The notes under the pieces are model-generated. The model had not been told where the DNA came from, searched no databases, and was given only the letters and a program-made list of their open reading frames with translations. The position numbers and the translations under genes are program-made. A stretch of 64,000 bases of DNA from Corella eumyota (Eukaryota; Chordata; Ascidiacea; Phlebobranchia; Corellidae). Every line of letters starts with the position of its first letter. Position 1 is the stretch's first letter. Below, one piece after another: positions 10,699 to 21,726 of the stretch. Location: positions 5,704,001 through 5,768,000 of the forward strand of contig OY720100.1 of assembly GCA_963082875.1 (NCBI GenBank), read 5' to 3'.

Positions 10699-12377
10699 AT
10701 GGATGTAATTGAAAAGGTGAGACATTTTAAAATATTTTACCTATTTCTGTTTCATAGTGTAAAAATAATTATTAGGCCTAATAGCACGATGATAAAGAGG
10801 TTTTAAATTGCAATTTTGTTTAGTTTTCAGGTAGATTTTGCAACGAGTGTCTACCTAACATTGATTATGGACTTCAAATTGCTTACACTATTTCTATGGT
10901 TTCTATTGCCGTAAAAAGTGCAGGTATAGAATGTATTTTAGTAAAAAAGACAAAAACCAACCGCAAAATTGATGATATTTTACAAAAAATCTATGACACA
11001 TTATAATAAGAAGGAAAAAGTTGACCTACGTGTTTTTCAATAATCCATATTATTTATTTTCCCACCTATTAACAAATATATCCAGCCAGCGTTTGATTAA
11101 TTTACTTTTAAACATTTTGAACGTTTAAACAATGTTCGACAGACAGTAGCGGAAACGAGTTATTAACATTTAACTTAAACATTACAGATGCCAACTGGCA
11201 TAAGGCGAACCTGTTTTATTCTTACTTGAAAGCATTGTTGTACGTCAGAGGAGCTGATATCATTCTTGCTCTATGTGTAGGAAACAGTCCGATCGATGCT
11301 ATAGCTAACAACTGTACCTTGTGTACAACAGCTGCGGTTTGGTAAGCTTTGCACTTGTGTTTGTATATTATCTATTTATACGGTGAGTGGTCTTATTAGT
11401 ATTGCATAACCTGAGCTTACCAGTAGCGAGGTTTGCACAAGTAAAACGACGAATTCTGCAATTTAAAATTTCTAAAATATTTGGGATACTTATTCATGAA
11501 TCATTGTATATGTACTTGAAGTGTTATACAAAATCATATAGTTTATGTTTTATTTAAAAAAAACTTAGGTGGCTTATGTTGTTTGTCCCTTTCGACATTT
11601 TCAACAAGGTTCTTAACATAGAGGTTGCTGACTTTAAACCTCTTCTTGTGTTGGTCACTTTGATGGCCTCCTTACGTCGAGTGGTTGCTGTGGACAATGG
11701 TAATCCAGTTTTATTTATTTTAAAATATTATACGAATAAATGTATAAGTAAGTAATATTAGTAATATTAACTTACTTATTTTATAACTTTAGCTGTAAAA
11801 GCTTCTCTCAAATCTCGACCCGGTTCTTACATTTGTGTTTTGGTTGGAACTTTGGCCGGAAATGGATGCTTGGTCCTAGCAAGTGTGTTTGGAGATTTCT
11901 CCAAGCATGTTAGCACACCCAGGTAAATATAGGCTATTGAGTTAGGGTAAACGTAAATGTGAATATGATAATAATATAAGTTTTACTTATCTTGTTTATT
12001 ATACTACGTTATTATTTATAGAATGACGCGTCTTGCTTTCTTAACGGCTATGATAGTTGGGGTCTCTGCTGTGTGTTGCAAAACTATCTCACCGTGTGTG
12101 GCTCTTACTGCTTCATCGGTCCTCATTTTGTTCTTAGAGGTAGATAGCATTTATAGTTGTCAATATATAACAAACATCACAACATATATAAACTTAATGT
12201 TTTTCTATAAATATTTCTAGTGTTGGTTAAAGAAGTTTTTTTTGATATAGTTTTTTTTTAACACATTTGCTTGAATTTGACTAGGTTGCTGAGTGTTTTG
12301 GCCATGAAGTTGACCTATTTGACCCCATCTACGAGCTTATCCGAAAAATCGTGGTCACCTGCGACTTGGTGAAATAA
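10699..12377 (+). CDS. TMEM38: TRIC-type trimeric intracellular cation channel
   Basis: TRIC channels carry monovalent cations across the ER/SR membrane and balance charge during calcium release. Seven exons (10699-10716, 10824-10923, 11188-11341, 11569-11699, 11793-11922, 12022-12139, 12285-12377) join in frame to 247 residues. Family hallmarks visible include DYGLQIAYTISMVSIAVKSAG near the N-terminus, AVWWLMLFVPFDIFNK in the middle (vertebrate TRIC has AVWYLIFFCPLDLFYK) and a Gly-rich GTLAGNGCLVL helix, with several further hydrophobic helices. The first coding exon is only 18 nt (MDVIEK). An AATAAA overlaps the stop codon and another lies at 12651-12656. I cannot tell whether it is the A or B type; a single pre-duplication gene is likely in a tunicate. 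Confidence 0.88.
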
Positions 12378-13164
12378 AGTCATAAAAAGAAAAACCAATT
12401 TAACTTTAGACTGGGCTTGATATTTTATTCAAATCATATTCCGTTACAAGCCATTTTATATTTTATAGTTACAACATTCCGTGTATAAGTAGTATTGGTA
12501 ACCTAACTTTATACAGTTGGATTTATTAATTTTTATGTTGTTAACCAATAGTTTCAAATATTAAAAGTTTCTGAATATTTTGTATCTTTTAACCAACTTA
12601 AATGGTTTTGTGTATTATATTTAGCAGTAGTTTTTTTAGCCTATTCTGTAAATAAACGTATTTTACAAAAGTATGAGGGTTTGTTAAAGATGTTTTTAGA
12701 AAGGGGTTTAGTAAAATTAATTCTATTGTGTTTGGCCTCTAAGATTAATCAATAAATTTAAAATTGATTGCTCAAAATTGTAACAAATAAATTGCCTAAA
12801 ATTACGAATCATGATTTACCCTTGAACTTTTACTTTCGGTTTTCGTTGTTTAAAATAAAAATTTTTTATATTAAAATGATTTTAAAATGGTAATGTAATT
12901 ATAACGTTATTGTTTAAAACAAGTTTTTTTTTAATTAAATTAAATACCCACTTTTTATTTCTTAAATTGCAAAAAAGTTGTTACCATTTTTCAATTTTTA
13001 CTTGCCTTGCCCCGCGAAAAACAAAATTTTTTTTGTCGCTTTTACAAAATTTGCACTCCAAGCAAGGTTGTTTTTCAAGGTCGCATCTTTTTAAATTTAG
13101 ATATTGCTATTCAATAAAGCTTTTTATTTTGTTGACAATTTTTGTTAGGCATAATTTCTTTGAC
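12378..13164. other. Intergenic region between TRIC and geminin
   Basis: Holds the TRIC 3' UTR with AATAAA at 12651-12656 and the geminin promoter with an E2F-like site at 13012-13019. The reading frame of geminin exon 1 stays open upstream to 12910, but the encoded Phe/Leu/Lys-rich sequence does not look like protein and crosses the likely promoter. Confidence 0.6.
13012..13019 (-). promoter_or_regulatory. Candidate E2F site upstream of geminin
   Basis: CCGCGAAA on the plus strand reads TTTCGCGG on the minus strand, matching the E2F consensus TTTSGCGS. It lies about 145 bp before the start codon in otherwise AT-rich DNA. Geminin is a known E2F-responsive gene in mammals; regulation here is inference. 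Confidence 0.45.
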
Positions 13165-15290
13165 ATGGCTATTCCATTGAAACAAGTAAAAATGTCGAAT
13201 ATGGAAAATAAAGTAAATGAAATTCGAAGCTTAAAAAAGGTAACGACTTAAATAATGTCAGACTGTCAGATGTGATTTTATTTGCAATAACAAAAATTAG
13301 AATAACATAATTTAATAGAATATGGATATTTATAACATCTTATTTATTATTAATATTTCTCTATAATATAGACTGGGGATAACAGAACTTCTGGACAATC
13401 TTCAAGTTCTTTAAAGCAGCGACAACATCACTTACAAAAACGCCCGGTTTTAGTGGACAAAGAAAATGTACCAAGGTATACAAATACAAATTAAATCTAT
13501 CTGACCATGTGATTAAATATTTATATCTATATAATTACAATTTATTATCTTTGCACAAAGAGTTTAACTTTATTTTATGAATGATATTGCTTGGCTTAAA
13601 TAAATTGTAAATTTTAAGCAACTTAAACTTAAAAACAAAACAAAAAACACTATTAAAATATCTGTGTTATTACTTAGTTGACTTCACAAATTAAGTAAAG
13701 TAAAATGGTAACTGCATGTACTCTTGCTAAAAACTCATTTTAGTTTAATGTTAAATATATATATACAATGTTATAGTCTTAACTATTAATGTCATAGTCT
13801 TAAGTATTAAACTACCAGCAGCGTGATGTAGTGGTAAGTACACTAGTTAAACCACCATGAGGTCGTGGGTTCAATCCCACTGCTCTTATGCTGTAGCGCC
13901 CTTGAATAAGGTGCAATTATAATCCATTACTGCTAAAAGTAACTTCAGACTGGATCTAAGTAACTAAAGATATGTAAAAAAAATGTATAGTACAATATAT
14001 TATTTATATTACAAATGCTAATTACTTTATTGTATTACAAATGCTACTTACCTTTTAATAATATTCAAGGTCAAAACCAGGACATCAACAAGGTTCCATT
14101 AAAGATTTTTTCGCCGATTTACCGAGATCCAAGGTTGATAAAAAGCGAAAGTTGGTGATATACGATGAAACTCGAATTTCTAAGAAAGTAAGTCACCAAA
14201 AAAGTTTAATTTTACTTTTAAATTAAATATTCTTAGTTAACCATACAAAAAAATCGTATCATACAAAAAACATAAAGTTCACTGTTTATTACTACTTGGG
14301 GTATATATATATGAATCTGCAAATTTTTTGCCATAAAAATATTCAACATGCTATAGAAAAAATAAAAACACTGGGTTAATCCACCTGCTCCAAACGTTTT
14401 GGAAACAAAAAAATAAGTATATATAAAATATTATATATACATTTTTTAGAGCAAAACAATTTCAACCCAAACAGTTCAAGTAGATGAAAATATTGGGTTG
14501 ATGTGTAGCGAAAAACCAACTGAAAAATATTGGGAGCTATTAGCAGAAGAAAGACGATGTGCCTTAAAAGAAGCATTACAAGAAAATAAAGAGGTAATTA
14601 AACTAAAATAAAACCATTGTTAACCAATTCGTACTAAAGGTCTTATTAAAAGCAAAATTTGCTTTTATATTTTATATATTAAGGCAATAGTAATGGCATA
14701 AAAAATACATTTTTTTAACTGAAAAATTTATAGCTTGCCATTGTAATCGAAGAAAAAGATGAAACCATCGATAAATTAAAGGTTGATGTTGAAAGATTAG
14801 AAGAAAAAGCAAATCATGCTGACTACTTAGCTTCAGTTATCGAGAAACTAGGGGAAGGATGTCTAGATGAAGAAGGTATTATTTTCCATAATACTCCTAC
14901 TTAAGAGCTAAACCTAAAATATTTTTTTTTTAAATTGTTGATAAAACTTCGATAAAGATGTTTTACTATTAAAATATTTAAGCTTATACTTATACTTAAT
15001 TTTTTTGTTTTTCTACTCAAGAACCAGTAGACAAAGATTCCTCACCCAGCATAGAAGAAGCATCATCACCTTGTGAAGAAAGCCAGGAAACTTCAAGTTG
15101 CGATGAGAATGATAAACAAACTGATGAAGAACAAACGATCAAGGCTTTTGACACAACAAATTCAAACTGCGAGGATAGCACCCCAACTGAAAGTGAAACC
15201 GAAAAGCCAGACTGTGTGTTTAACACGGATAGCGACAAGGAAAACATAGACCCCCTGGAACCAGTGGAATACTCACCTGTTTCGGATTAA
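13165..15290 (+). CDS. GMNN: Geminin, inhibitor of the replication licensing factor Cdt1
   Basis: Geminin binds Cdt1 and blocks re-licensing of origins until APC/C destroys it at mitosis. Six exons (13165-13239, 13372-13475, 14070-14187, 14450-14593, 14734-14875, 15022-15290) join in frame to 283 residues. The signature is EKYWELLAEERRCALKEALQ followed by a heptad-repeat coiled coil ending DYLASVIEKLGEG, as in vertebrate geminin. The N-terminal region has RPVLVDKEN (residues 49-57), which is both a D-box (RxxLxxxxN) and a KEN box, and a basic KKRK. The C-terminal tail after the coiled coil is long and very acidic, Ser/Glu/Asp-rich. An in-frame later start (MSNMENK) is possible. The polyadenylation signal AATAAA is at 15539-15544. 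Confidence 0.92.
13815..13985 (+). repeat. tRNA-derived SINE, internally shortened copy in a geminin intron
   Basis: Begins CCAGCAGCGTGATGTAGTGG, has the B-box-like GGTTCAATCCC and the conserved ATGCTGTAGCGCCCTTGA, then lacks about 50 bases in the middle and most of the 3' end before a short A tail. Confidence 0.8.
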
Positions 15291-16245
15291 GTACCAAGCT
15301 CAAGAGTTTATCGAACACTGTGCACCACCTTCTGGTTGGAAAAATTCTCCCTAAATTTTCGTTTAAAAACCGACTTCTTATAATTATTTTCTGCTGTGTT
15401 TTATGTTACTTTTATGTTAACTTCAATGTACTACTGCCTTGATTTGTTATTATTTTGCTGCCAGTTGGTATTTATACCATTGTTGTGATATGTTTGGATT
15501 TATATACTGCTATTATGTTTTTTTGATTTCAGTTTTTCAATAAAGTTATTGATTTTATTAAATATATTTTTTTTTACAGATTAATATGTAAAATAAGTAA
15601 AGTTTTTGAAAAGTTGTAATGTATACACAACTTTAAAATTTCAGAAGTTTTAAAAGAAAAAAATTACCATACAGTGAGGTTAAGTATTTTTCAAATTTAA
15701 TTTATCTTATAATAAAATTTTATCACTTAAAATAAAATCTTAAATATATTTACAAACCTACAACACTTAATAGTTTAATCAAATAATTTATATGTTCTCG
15801 ATTCATTAGCAGCATTAATGCTAGTTGAATTTTGAAGATATGTCTCCGAACAAAAATGTTTCTGTTTTTTTACTATATTTGTGTGTCCGAAACTGGGTAA
15901 ATTTGTTATGTATCACAATTACTATTGAACCATAAGCGAATATATTCAAACATAGGTCGAGTTAAAGTCGAAAATTTCTAGCAACAAACATTTAAAATAT
16001 AGTGGGAATCACCACAACATATTAAAGTCACAATATAAGTGCATTAGGTTTACACAAACCACAAACTATTACCAGTCCCATAATTCGCATAAAAAAACTG
16101 TTTTAATTACAATAAAGCTTATATACTAGATTAGCAACCTAGTTTAATTAACTTAAATTTAGTTGTTTAATTTGATTGTTGTAAGTCTGTGGTGAGAATA
16201 ACCTCTAAACAGCATGGCTTGTTATGAAACAATCTTTTTTAAGCC
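15291..16245. other. Convergent 3' region between geminin and VPS28
   Basis: Both flanking genes end here. Geminin's AATAAA at 15539-15544 gives a 3' UTR of about 270 bases. The rest is AT-rich without a recognised gene or repeat. Confidence 0.6.
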
Positions 16246-17603
16246 TTAAGTCAAAAATCGGTTAAAGGCATTGTATGCCGTGTCCATATCGAATAACATT
16301 TGCCGAGCTTGACCATCATCTAGGTCATCAGAAGCAGCCATACCACGAAAAGTGATCAACCTACAATATAAGAATAGAGAAACTTAGATTATCTTTATTG
16401 TTAGGTTAGCTTTGTAAAGCAAATAGAGGTATTTGTTTCTATTAATCAGAAGGAGCTATTAAATTTTACATTATTCAAGTTGTTTACCAAATGTCTACTT
16501 TCGCTTTTCCTTCAAAATCAGAAGGAAGAGTTGTCATTCTGCTCATACTATCCGAAAGATCTTTTAGATCAGGGTGTAATTCGTCCATGGCCCTTATCTC
16601 TAATCTCAGCTTGTCCATGACTGTGATAAATAACTGAAAAAAAACATAAGTTAAAGACAAATTTGAAGACAAATTTTTATTAACAGACCAAAATGTGGTT
16701 TAGGTAATAACATATTCATAAATACCGAAACAATATCAGCAACACATTTGCTTGTGTTGCCTTTGTCATCAGGTATTGTAATTGGTCGATCCTCTTTAAT
16801 TCGTTCCAAAGCTGCCAGACAGTCTTCAAGTCTATATTTTTTGACGAAATCCTCAATGGAGTTGACTTCACTTTTCACTTGACGAAAAGCAACCTTGTAT
16901 TGCTCTAACAGTCTTGAGCATGCTGCTGTATATCTAAAAAGGTTTTAATTATATTATAATTGTGCCAGATAACAGTGGAATAAAACTCTACTGTGATTTT
17001 GGTTATTTAATTCTAAACTGAATAAATGGCATTTTTACATTTATTGGTATTTTTAACATGGCATTATGATTTAAGTCATAATAAAACAATTGTTTCCAAA
17101 TCAGATTTTAAGTTGTCTTTTTCAATTATTAAATTAATATTGAAAAGGCAATGCTGTCCGATTATTTGCTTGCCAAATAGTTTATAAAGTTGACAGGATT
17201 AATACTGTTATTATTCACTTAATCCTAAACAATTGATTATCCAAGGATCTTATGTATTAATCCTACAGTCCTAAAACCTTACAGGGTGATGCCCAATCGT
17301 AAACTAACATCTAAACATGCCAATTACATCATATTTAGTATTTATGTTAATGCTAATGACCATTAATATTTAAATCCAATTTTTAATAATAATTTAAATA
17401 AAATTTAGTTACGAAATACTACTTTTATAAAGAAAACAAACATACTCTTTGGCAGTAACGGAATCTTTGATGTATGCTTTTTCTAGAGCTTGTAATGTTT
17501 TTACAATAGAATACAGTTCCGCCAAGTTATCATATTTTTCACGTTCCCTGGCTGTACTAAAGAGCTTTACTTCTTGGTACAATTCTGGTCTAGCTGAAGA
17601 CAT
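16246..17603 (-). CDS. VPS28: VPS28, ESCRT-I subunit
   Basis: VPS28 is a core subunit of ESCRT-I, which sorts ubiquitinated cargo into multivesicular bodies; its C-terminal helical bundle contacts ESCRT-II. Four minus-strand exons (17446-17603, 16726-16933, 16488-16633, 16246-16360) join in frame to 208 residues, close to the usual 210-240. Near-identity to vertebrate VPS28 is obvious in [70 protein letters not shown] and [12 protein letters not shown] at the C-terminus. The start at 17603 gives [15 protein letters not shown], matching the family start PELYEEVKLY. The gene is divergent from MAPRE and convergent with geminin. Confidence 0.96.
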
Positions 17604-18286
17604 AATTTCAACTTCAAAAGATATTTTTTGTTACTTTGTTTAACTTTACTGATGTTTATTTATTTTTATCCAAACAAGGATTATGATTAAAATGTCGCCA
17701 TTATTAATTTAATTACAAAATATGGCAATGGTTTGGCTTATTCTTATTTTAAAAAAAAGCATGTTGATAAAAAATTGTTAATCTTTTTCAAAACACTATA
17801 AAACGATTTTTTTTAATAAAACGACTTTTCGAGAATAAGTGATTTTAATTATTTTATGGCAACATGGTAGTTTCACTTTTTACTTTTTTTGGAATCAAAT
17901 TTTAACGTGTGCCAATTTTCTAAATGTGTTAATGTGTATACTGGCTAAGCTGGCGTTAAAAGAAAATGTAACGGTACATAAGGTAAACTATTTCAAAAAG
18001 CCACTATAAAGATTAAAAATCGTCAAAAGTAGCGTATTGGTTTTAAGTACAAGTTCAGTAACGAGTCACATTTTACACTTCAGGATTTAAACTTTTTGTT
18101 TCACACAATAACTAATTTCGCTGTAAATCAATATGAAGGAATCCCCGGTTGCTGGTAATGTTAAAAATAAAGACGAACGTTTGAATTGATAGATTTTAAA
18201 TATTTACATAATGTGTAACACAACTTTGGTTCTAGATTATTTTTGTTTTTAAGTTTTATAAATTTAGAAGTTGCCATCTTAAAAAC
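17604..18286. other. Divergent promoter region between VPS28 and MAPRE
   Basis: A 683-bp gap between opposed start codons. At 18133 a short ORF begins (MKESPVAG) and ends at a GTAATG donor, but joining it to the next acceptor (18266-18267) is out of frame with the EB1 start, so it is at most a 5' UTR exon or upstream ORF. Nothing else is recognised. Confidence 0.55.
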
Positions 18287-21200
18287 ATGGCCGCTGTAAA
18301 CGTATTTTCCACATCTGTAACTTCAAGTAACCTTAGTAGACAAGATTTGGTGGAGTGGGTAAATGATTCTCTTGCTTTAAATTTGACCAAAATTGAGCAA
18401 CTTTGCACTGGTGCTGTATACTGTCAATTTATGCACATGCTTTTTGATAGTAAGTTTTTTCAGTTTCTAAATTTTAAAAATTTGGTCTAGATTTATTGTG
18501 CACATTTGTTAATCTGTAGGGCCTAAGGTTTGTGTTGAATTTTCATTAACTTTACAATATATATATATATGGCCTTATTTGACTTTTATTAATATTTACC
18601 ATTTTAGTTTTTTTTGTTAAAAAAATTATATATATATATATTTTAAAATTTTGCTTAAAAAATAATAGGAAATTAATAGACACATTATAGGTTTTTCTTA
18701 TAAAAACATCACTTACATTGTTAATAATTTTAGTAAATGTAATAAATATGTATTTCTAAAAGGATAGTCTTAATAAATTTTTAGTAAATATTACTATTTC
18801 TTTGTTTAAAGAAAAACTTCTGATCAAGAGAGTAAAATGGGATGCCAAATTAGAACATGAGTACATTGCTAACTTCAAAGTTTTGCAAGAATGCTTCAAA
18901 AAATGCCATGTGGACAAGGTTTAAACATTAACAAAATAAAAAAACTACATATCATTTACATTTCTAACCTCTATTAAAGGTCTTGCTAACATACAATGTT
19001 TTTTGTTGTGTAAATTCTTAGGAAATCTGTTTTAATGGATTTAGTTTTGTTCTTCAAATTTACGATAATAAATTATGCAATTTAAAAACATTTAACGTGA
19101 TCAAAGCCATTTGAATATTTTTTGGGAACAATGTGCTGTTATTGAATTTTTGGCAAAATTACGCCCAAGATACATTAATTATTTATATCACTCCTTTGAA
19201 CCTTTTAAGACAGCAGATTACTTTGTTGTCAGTTTTTTGATTTATGTTATTTAAAAAAAATGTTTATTGTTCTTCTAAGGTCATTCTTGTAATTTTTTGT
19301 ATTAAGCAACAGTTATAAATTAATTTAATTTTACTACATATGACATTTATTGTTTTAATTACGAAATAGGTTGTACCAGTCGAAAAATTAGTAAAAGGAA
19401 GATTTCAAGACAATTTTGAATTTGTTCAATGGTTTCGAAAGTTTTTTGATGCAAATTATCAGGTAAATACAACATTTAACTTAAATAGCAGGTTTTATAC
19501 CTTTAATTATATGGTTAAGTTTAGCCTAAGTTTATATTTTGAACAGCACGGTTTTACAAAAAATTCTTGTTACGACCATATTTCACTTTTTGTATTTTTA
19601 GGGGAATGAATATGATGCTGCTTTTCAAAGGGGCGGAGCAGTTTTATCAATTGCAGGGGGAAAGGGGGGATCCATGTCCAAAGCACCTGCTCGAAAAGCC
19701 ATTGCTACAAGTAAGATCTTGTTTGTGTTATCTTAATATAGGGTTTAATAATTGTTTTTTAATGTTTGGCAACCAAAAAAATTTAGTTTAAATTTTACAA
19801 ACTAAAATAGTTCTTAACTGAAAATTAGGAGTTTTCTGATTTAAAAGCTATGATTTACATTGTAAAAGTTTTCAAATAGATATTGTTAAATCAAGTTTTT
19901 TTTATAACTAAAAGTTAAGCCGAGGGTGAAGAGTGCAATTTCTAAATCTCCATCATCAAATGGTCAAGAACGTGCAGGTGCAATCGCTTTATTGTAGCTT
20001 TCAATTTGCACATTTTAGTTTTACTCACTTTTATAGTTAAAGACTTAACATTTAGTAATAGTCTGAGAGCATAAAGTTTAGTAAAAGTTTAATAAACATG
20101 ATTTAGTTTACTTAATTTAAAGTAGATTCAAGCTAGTTATTGTGTAGTAATAATCAGCATAGGACAGCTAAACTTTTGCACCATGCACTGTTTTGTTTAC
20201 CTTTTACTAATTTACAGGTTGTGTTGTTTTTAGTTTTACAAACAAAAAATAATACAAAAAACTGTTTTTCTAAGATCCTCCTGCAAGATCGTCAGCGAGG
20301 CCCAGAGCCGCTCCTCAACAAGCTTCTGCTCCTCATCGCACATCTTCTAATACTCCGGCGGGAAATGTTTCGAACCAGGAAATCATTTCATTGAAATCGG
20401 AGTTGAGCGATGTCAAAGATGTGGTACAGCTTTATTCAATTTATTTTTAAACTGTTTATTTAATTAAATATAAGTTAATGATGTGACTTATGATATTACA
20501 GAACAATCAGTTGCAAGAAACTATAGTGGCACTTGAAAAAGAACGTGATTTTTATTTCGGCAAGCTAAGAAGCGTTGAGCTAATTTGTCAAGATGTTGTG
20601 GCCAAAGAGAAGGATAACGAACCATTAGCGACTGCTTGTGAAGAAATCACAGAAATTCTTTACGCTACAGAGGTGTGTATTTTTCCAATTTTATTTTAAA
20701 ACAAATAATTTGAAATTCAGTTTAAAACGGCAGTATTTTAGTATTTTTATTTTTTTTGTAAAAGTCTTAGCTGAAAGTTATTTAAAATTTTTTTAAATCT
20801 TATTAGTTTTTTGTGCAATAGCAGTTTATTAGTAGAATAAATTGATATATATTCTAGGGCCACTGGTCACATGTTGATAATACAGATGCTCAAGATGTAG
20901 GCTCAGATGAACTGGAAAAAGGAGACAGCGAAAAAAGTAGTTTTCTTTTAGCCCCACAGGATTAAAAAACAATGTCAAAATAAAATGGTTTAATATATTT
21001 AAAATTACATGGGTTTAATATATTTAAAATTACAGGCTTAATGCATATAGCTTTAATATTTAATTCCATAGTACAGTTAGTAAAGATTTTTAAAATATTT
21101 CGTACAAGTTACAATATGTTTATATAGGCTAGTAAGGTTATTGCTTAAAAAAGAATAGTATTACAGTTAGTAAGATAAGGTACACTCTTATAATTGATTA

Positions 21201-21726
21201 AGGTATGGTAATGTTGATGTATTAATTGTTATTTTTTCTTTTGTTTTGCTATTTTAGTTTTGAAATAAATTAGTTTTTTTTATACATAGCTAAATCTGCA
21301 GACAGCTTAGAGTTGAATTAAATAAGGTTACGATATAACAAGCATATGGGTTTTAGTTAAGTGGTATGAAAGTAAGTTACAGTTTTATATAAATCTAAAC
21401 ACGATGGGTATGTAACTCAGTTTTTAAGTGAGTTATTGAATATGTTTGGATAAAATAACCATAAAAAGTATAGTACTTTACTCACTTAGAACAGGAACTT
21501 TATTAATTTAGTAGTGCACTACACAAATATTCAAAGTACAATGAGCCTAGTGTGTGTTTAGTGAACCTCCAAAGCCATTTACCTTAAACATATTGGTTGG
21601 ACTTTAATCGACTGTTCAATTTTAAAAATTATAACATTGCGCTTTTAGGAGGGTTTTATGCCGCCAGATGAGGAAGCATTTCCCCCTGAAGAAGGTGATG
21701 TCAACGGGGAACAAGATGTGTACTAA
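18287..21726 (+). CDS. MAPRE: EB1-family microtubule plus-end tracking protein (main form)
   Basis: EB proteins bind growing microtubule ends through an N-terminal CH domain and recruit partners through a C-terminal EBH coiled coil and acidic tail. Eight coding exons (18287-18449, 18812-18918, 19370-19462, 19602-19710, 19915-19977, 20275-20423, 20502-20672, 21649-21726) join in frame to 310 residues. The CH domain shows [63 protein letters not shown] Ser/Pro/Arg-rich linker follows, then the EBH domain with [19 protein letters not shown]. The last exon ends GEQDVY, an acidic tail with a terminal Tyr comparable to the EEY of vertebrate EB1, which binds CAP-Gly domains. A second possible last exon lies at 20858-20965. 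Which vertebrate MAPRE is closest cannot be settled by eye. AATAAA lies at 21854-21859. Confidence 0.94.
20858..20965 (+). CDS. MAPRE: Candidate alternative last exon of the EB1 gene
   Basis: Between EBH exon 7 (ending 20672, phase 0) and the main last exon lies an AG-preceded in-frame ORF of 35 codons plus stop: [28 protein letters not shown] and on to LLAPQD. An AATAAA at 20979-20984 follows the stop by 13 bases. If used, the protein would be 320 residues and would lack the terminal aromatic residue. A GT inside it (20937) could act as a donor but would join the main last exon out of frame, which argues for a terminal exon. No transcript evidence is available. Confidence 0.5.
   Translation, partial: GHWSHVDNTDAQDVGSDELEKGDSEKSSFLLAPQD
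20979..20984 (+). terminator. Polyadenylation signal of the alternative EB1 3' end
   Basis: A canonical AATAAA 13 bases after the stop codon of the candidate alternative last exon. AT-rich DNA makes chance matches common, so this is support rather than proof. Confidence 0.4.

Noticed and set aside
12910-13164. Upstream in-frame extension of geminin exon 1 (start at 12910)
   Set aside because: The extension encodes a Phe/Leu/Lys-rich sequence typical of translated AT-rich DNA, crosses the E2F-like site and has no resemblance to geminin; the start at 13165 is preferred.
15017-15247. Minus-strand 76-residue ORF opposite the last geminin exon
   Set aside because: Antisense shadow of the acidic Ser/Glu-rich tail of geminin.
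2095-15290. Operon of PREB, PPxY gene, TRIC and geminin (all on the plus strand)
   Set aside because: Ciona operons usually have very short intergenic gaps; here gaps are about 0.8-1.4 kb and geminin and TRIC have their own polyadenylation signals.
18133-18160. MKESPVAG as an alternative first coding exon of the EB1 gene
   Set aside because: Joining its GTAATG donor to the next acceptor is out of frame with the conserved CH-domain start; at most it is a 5' UTR exon.
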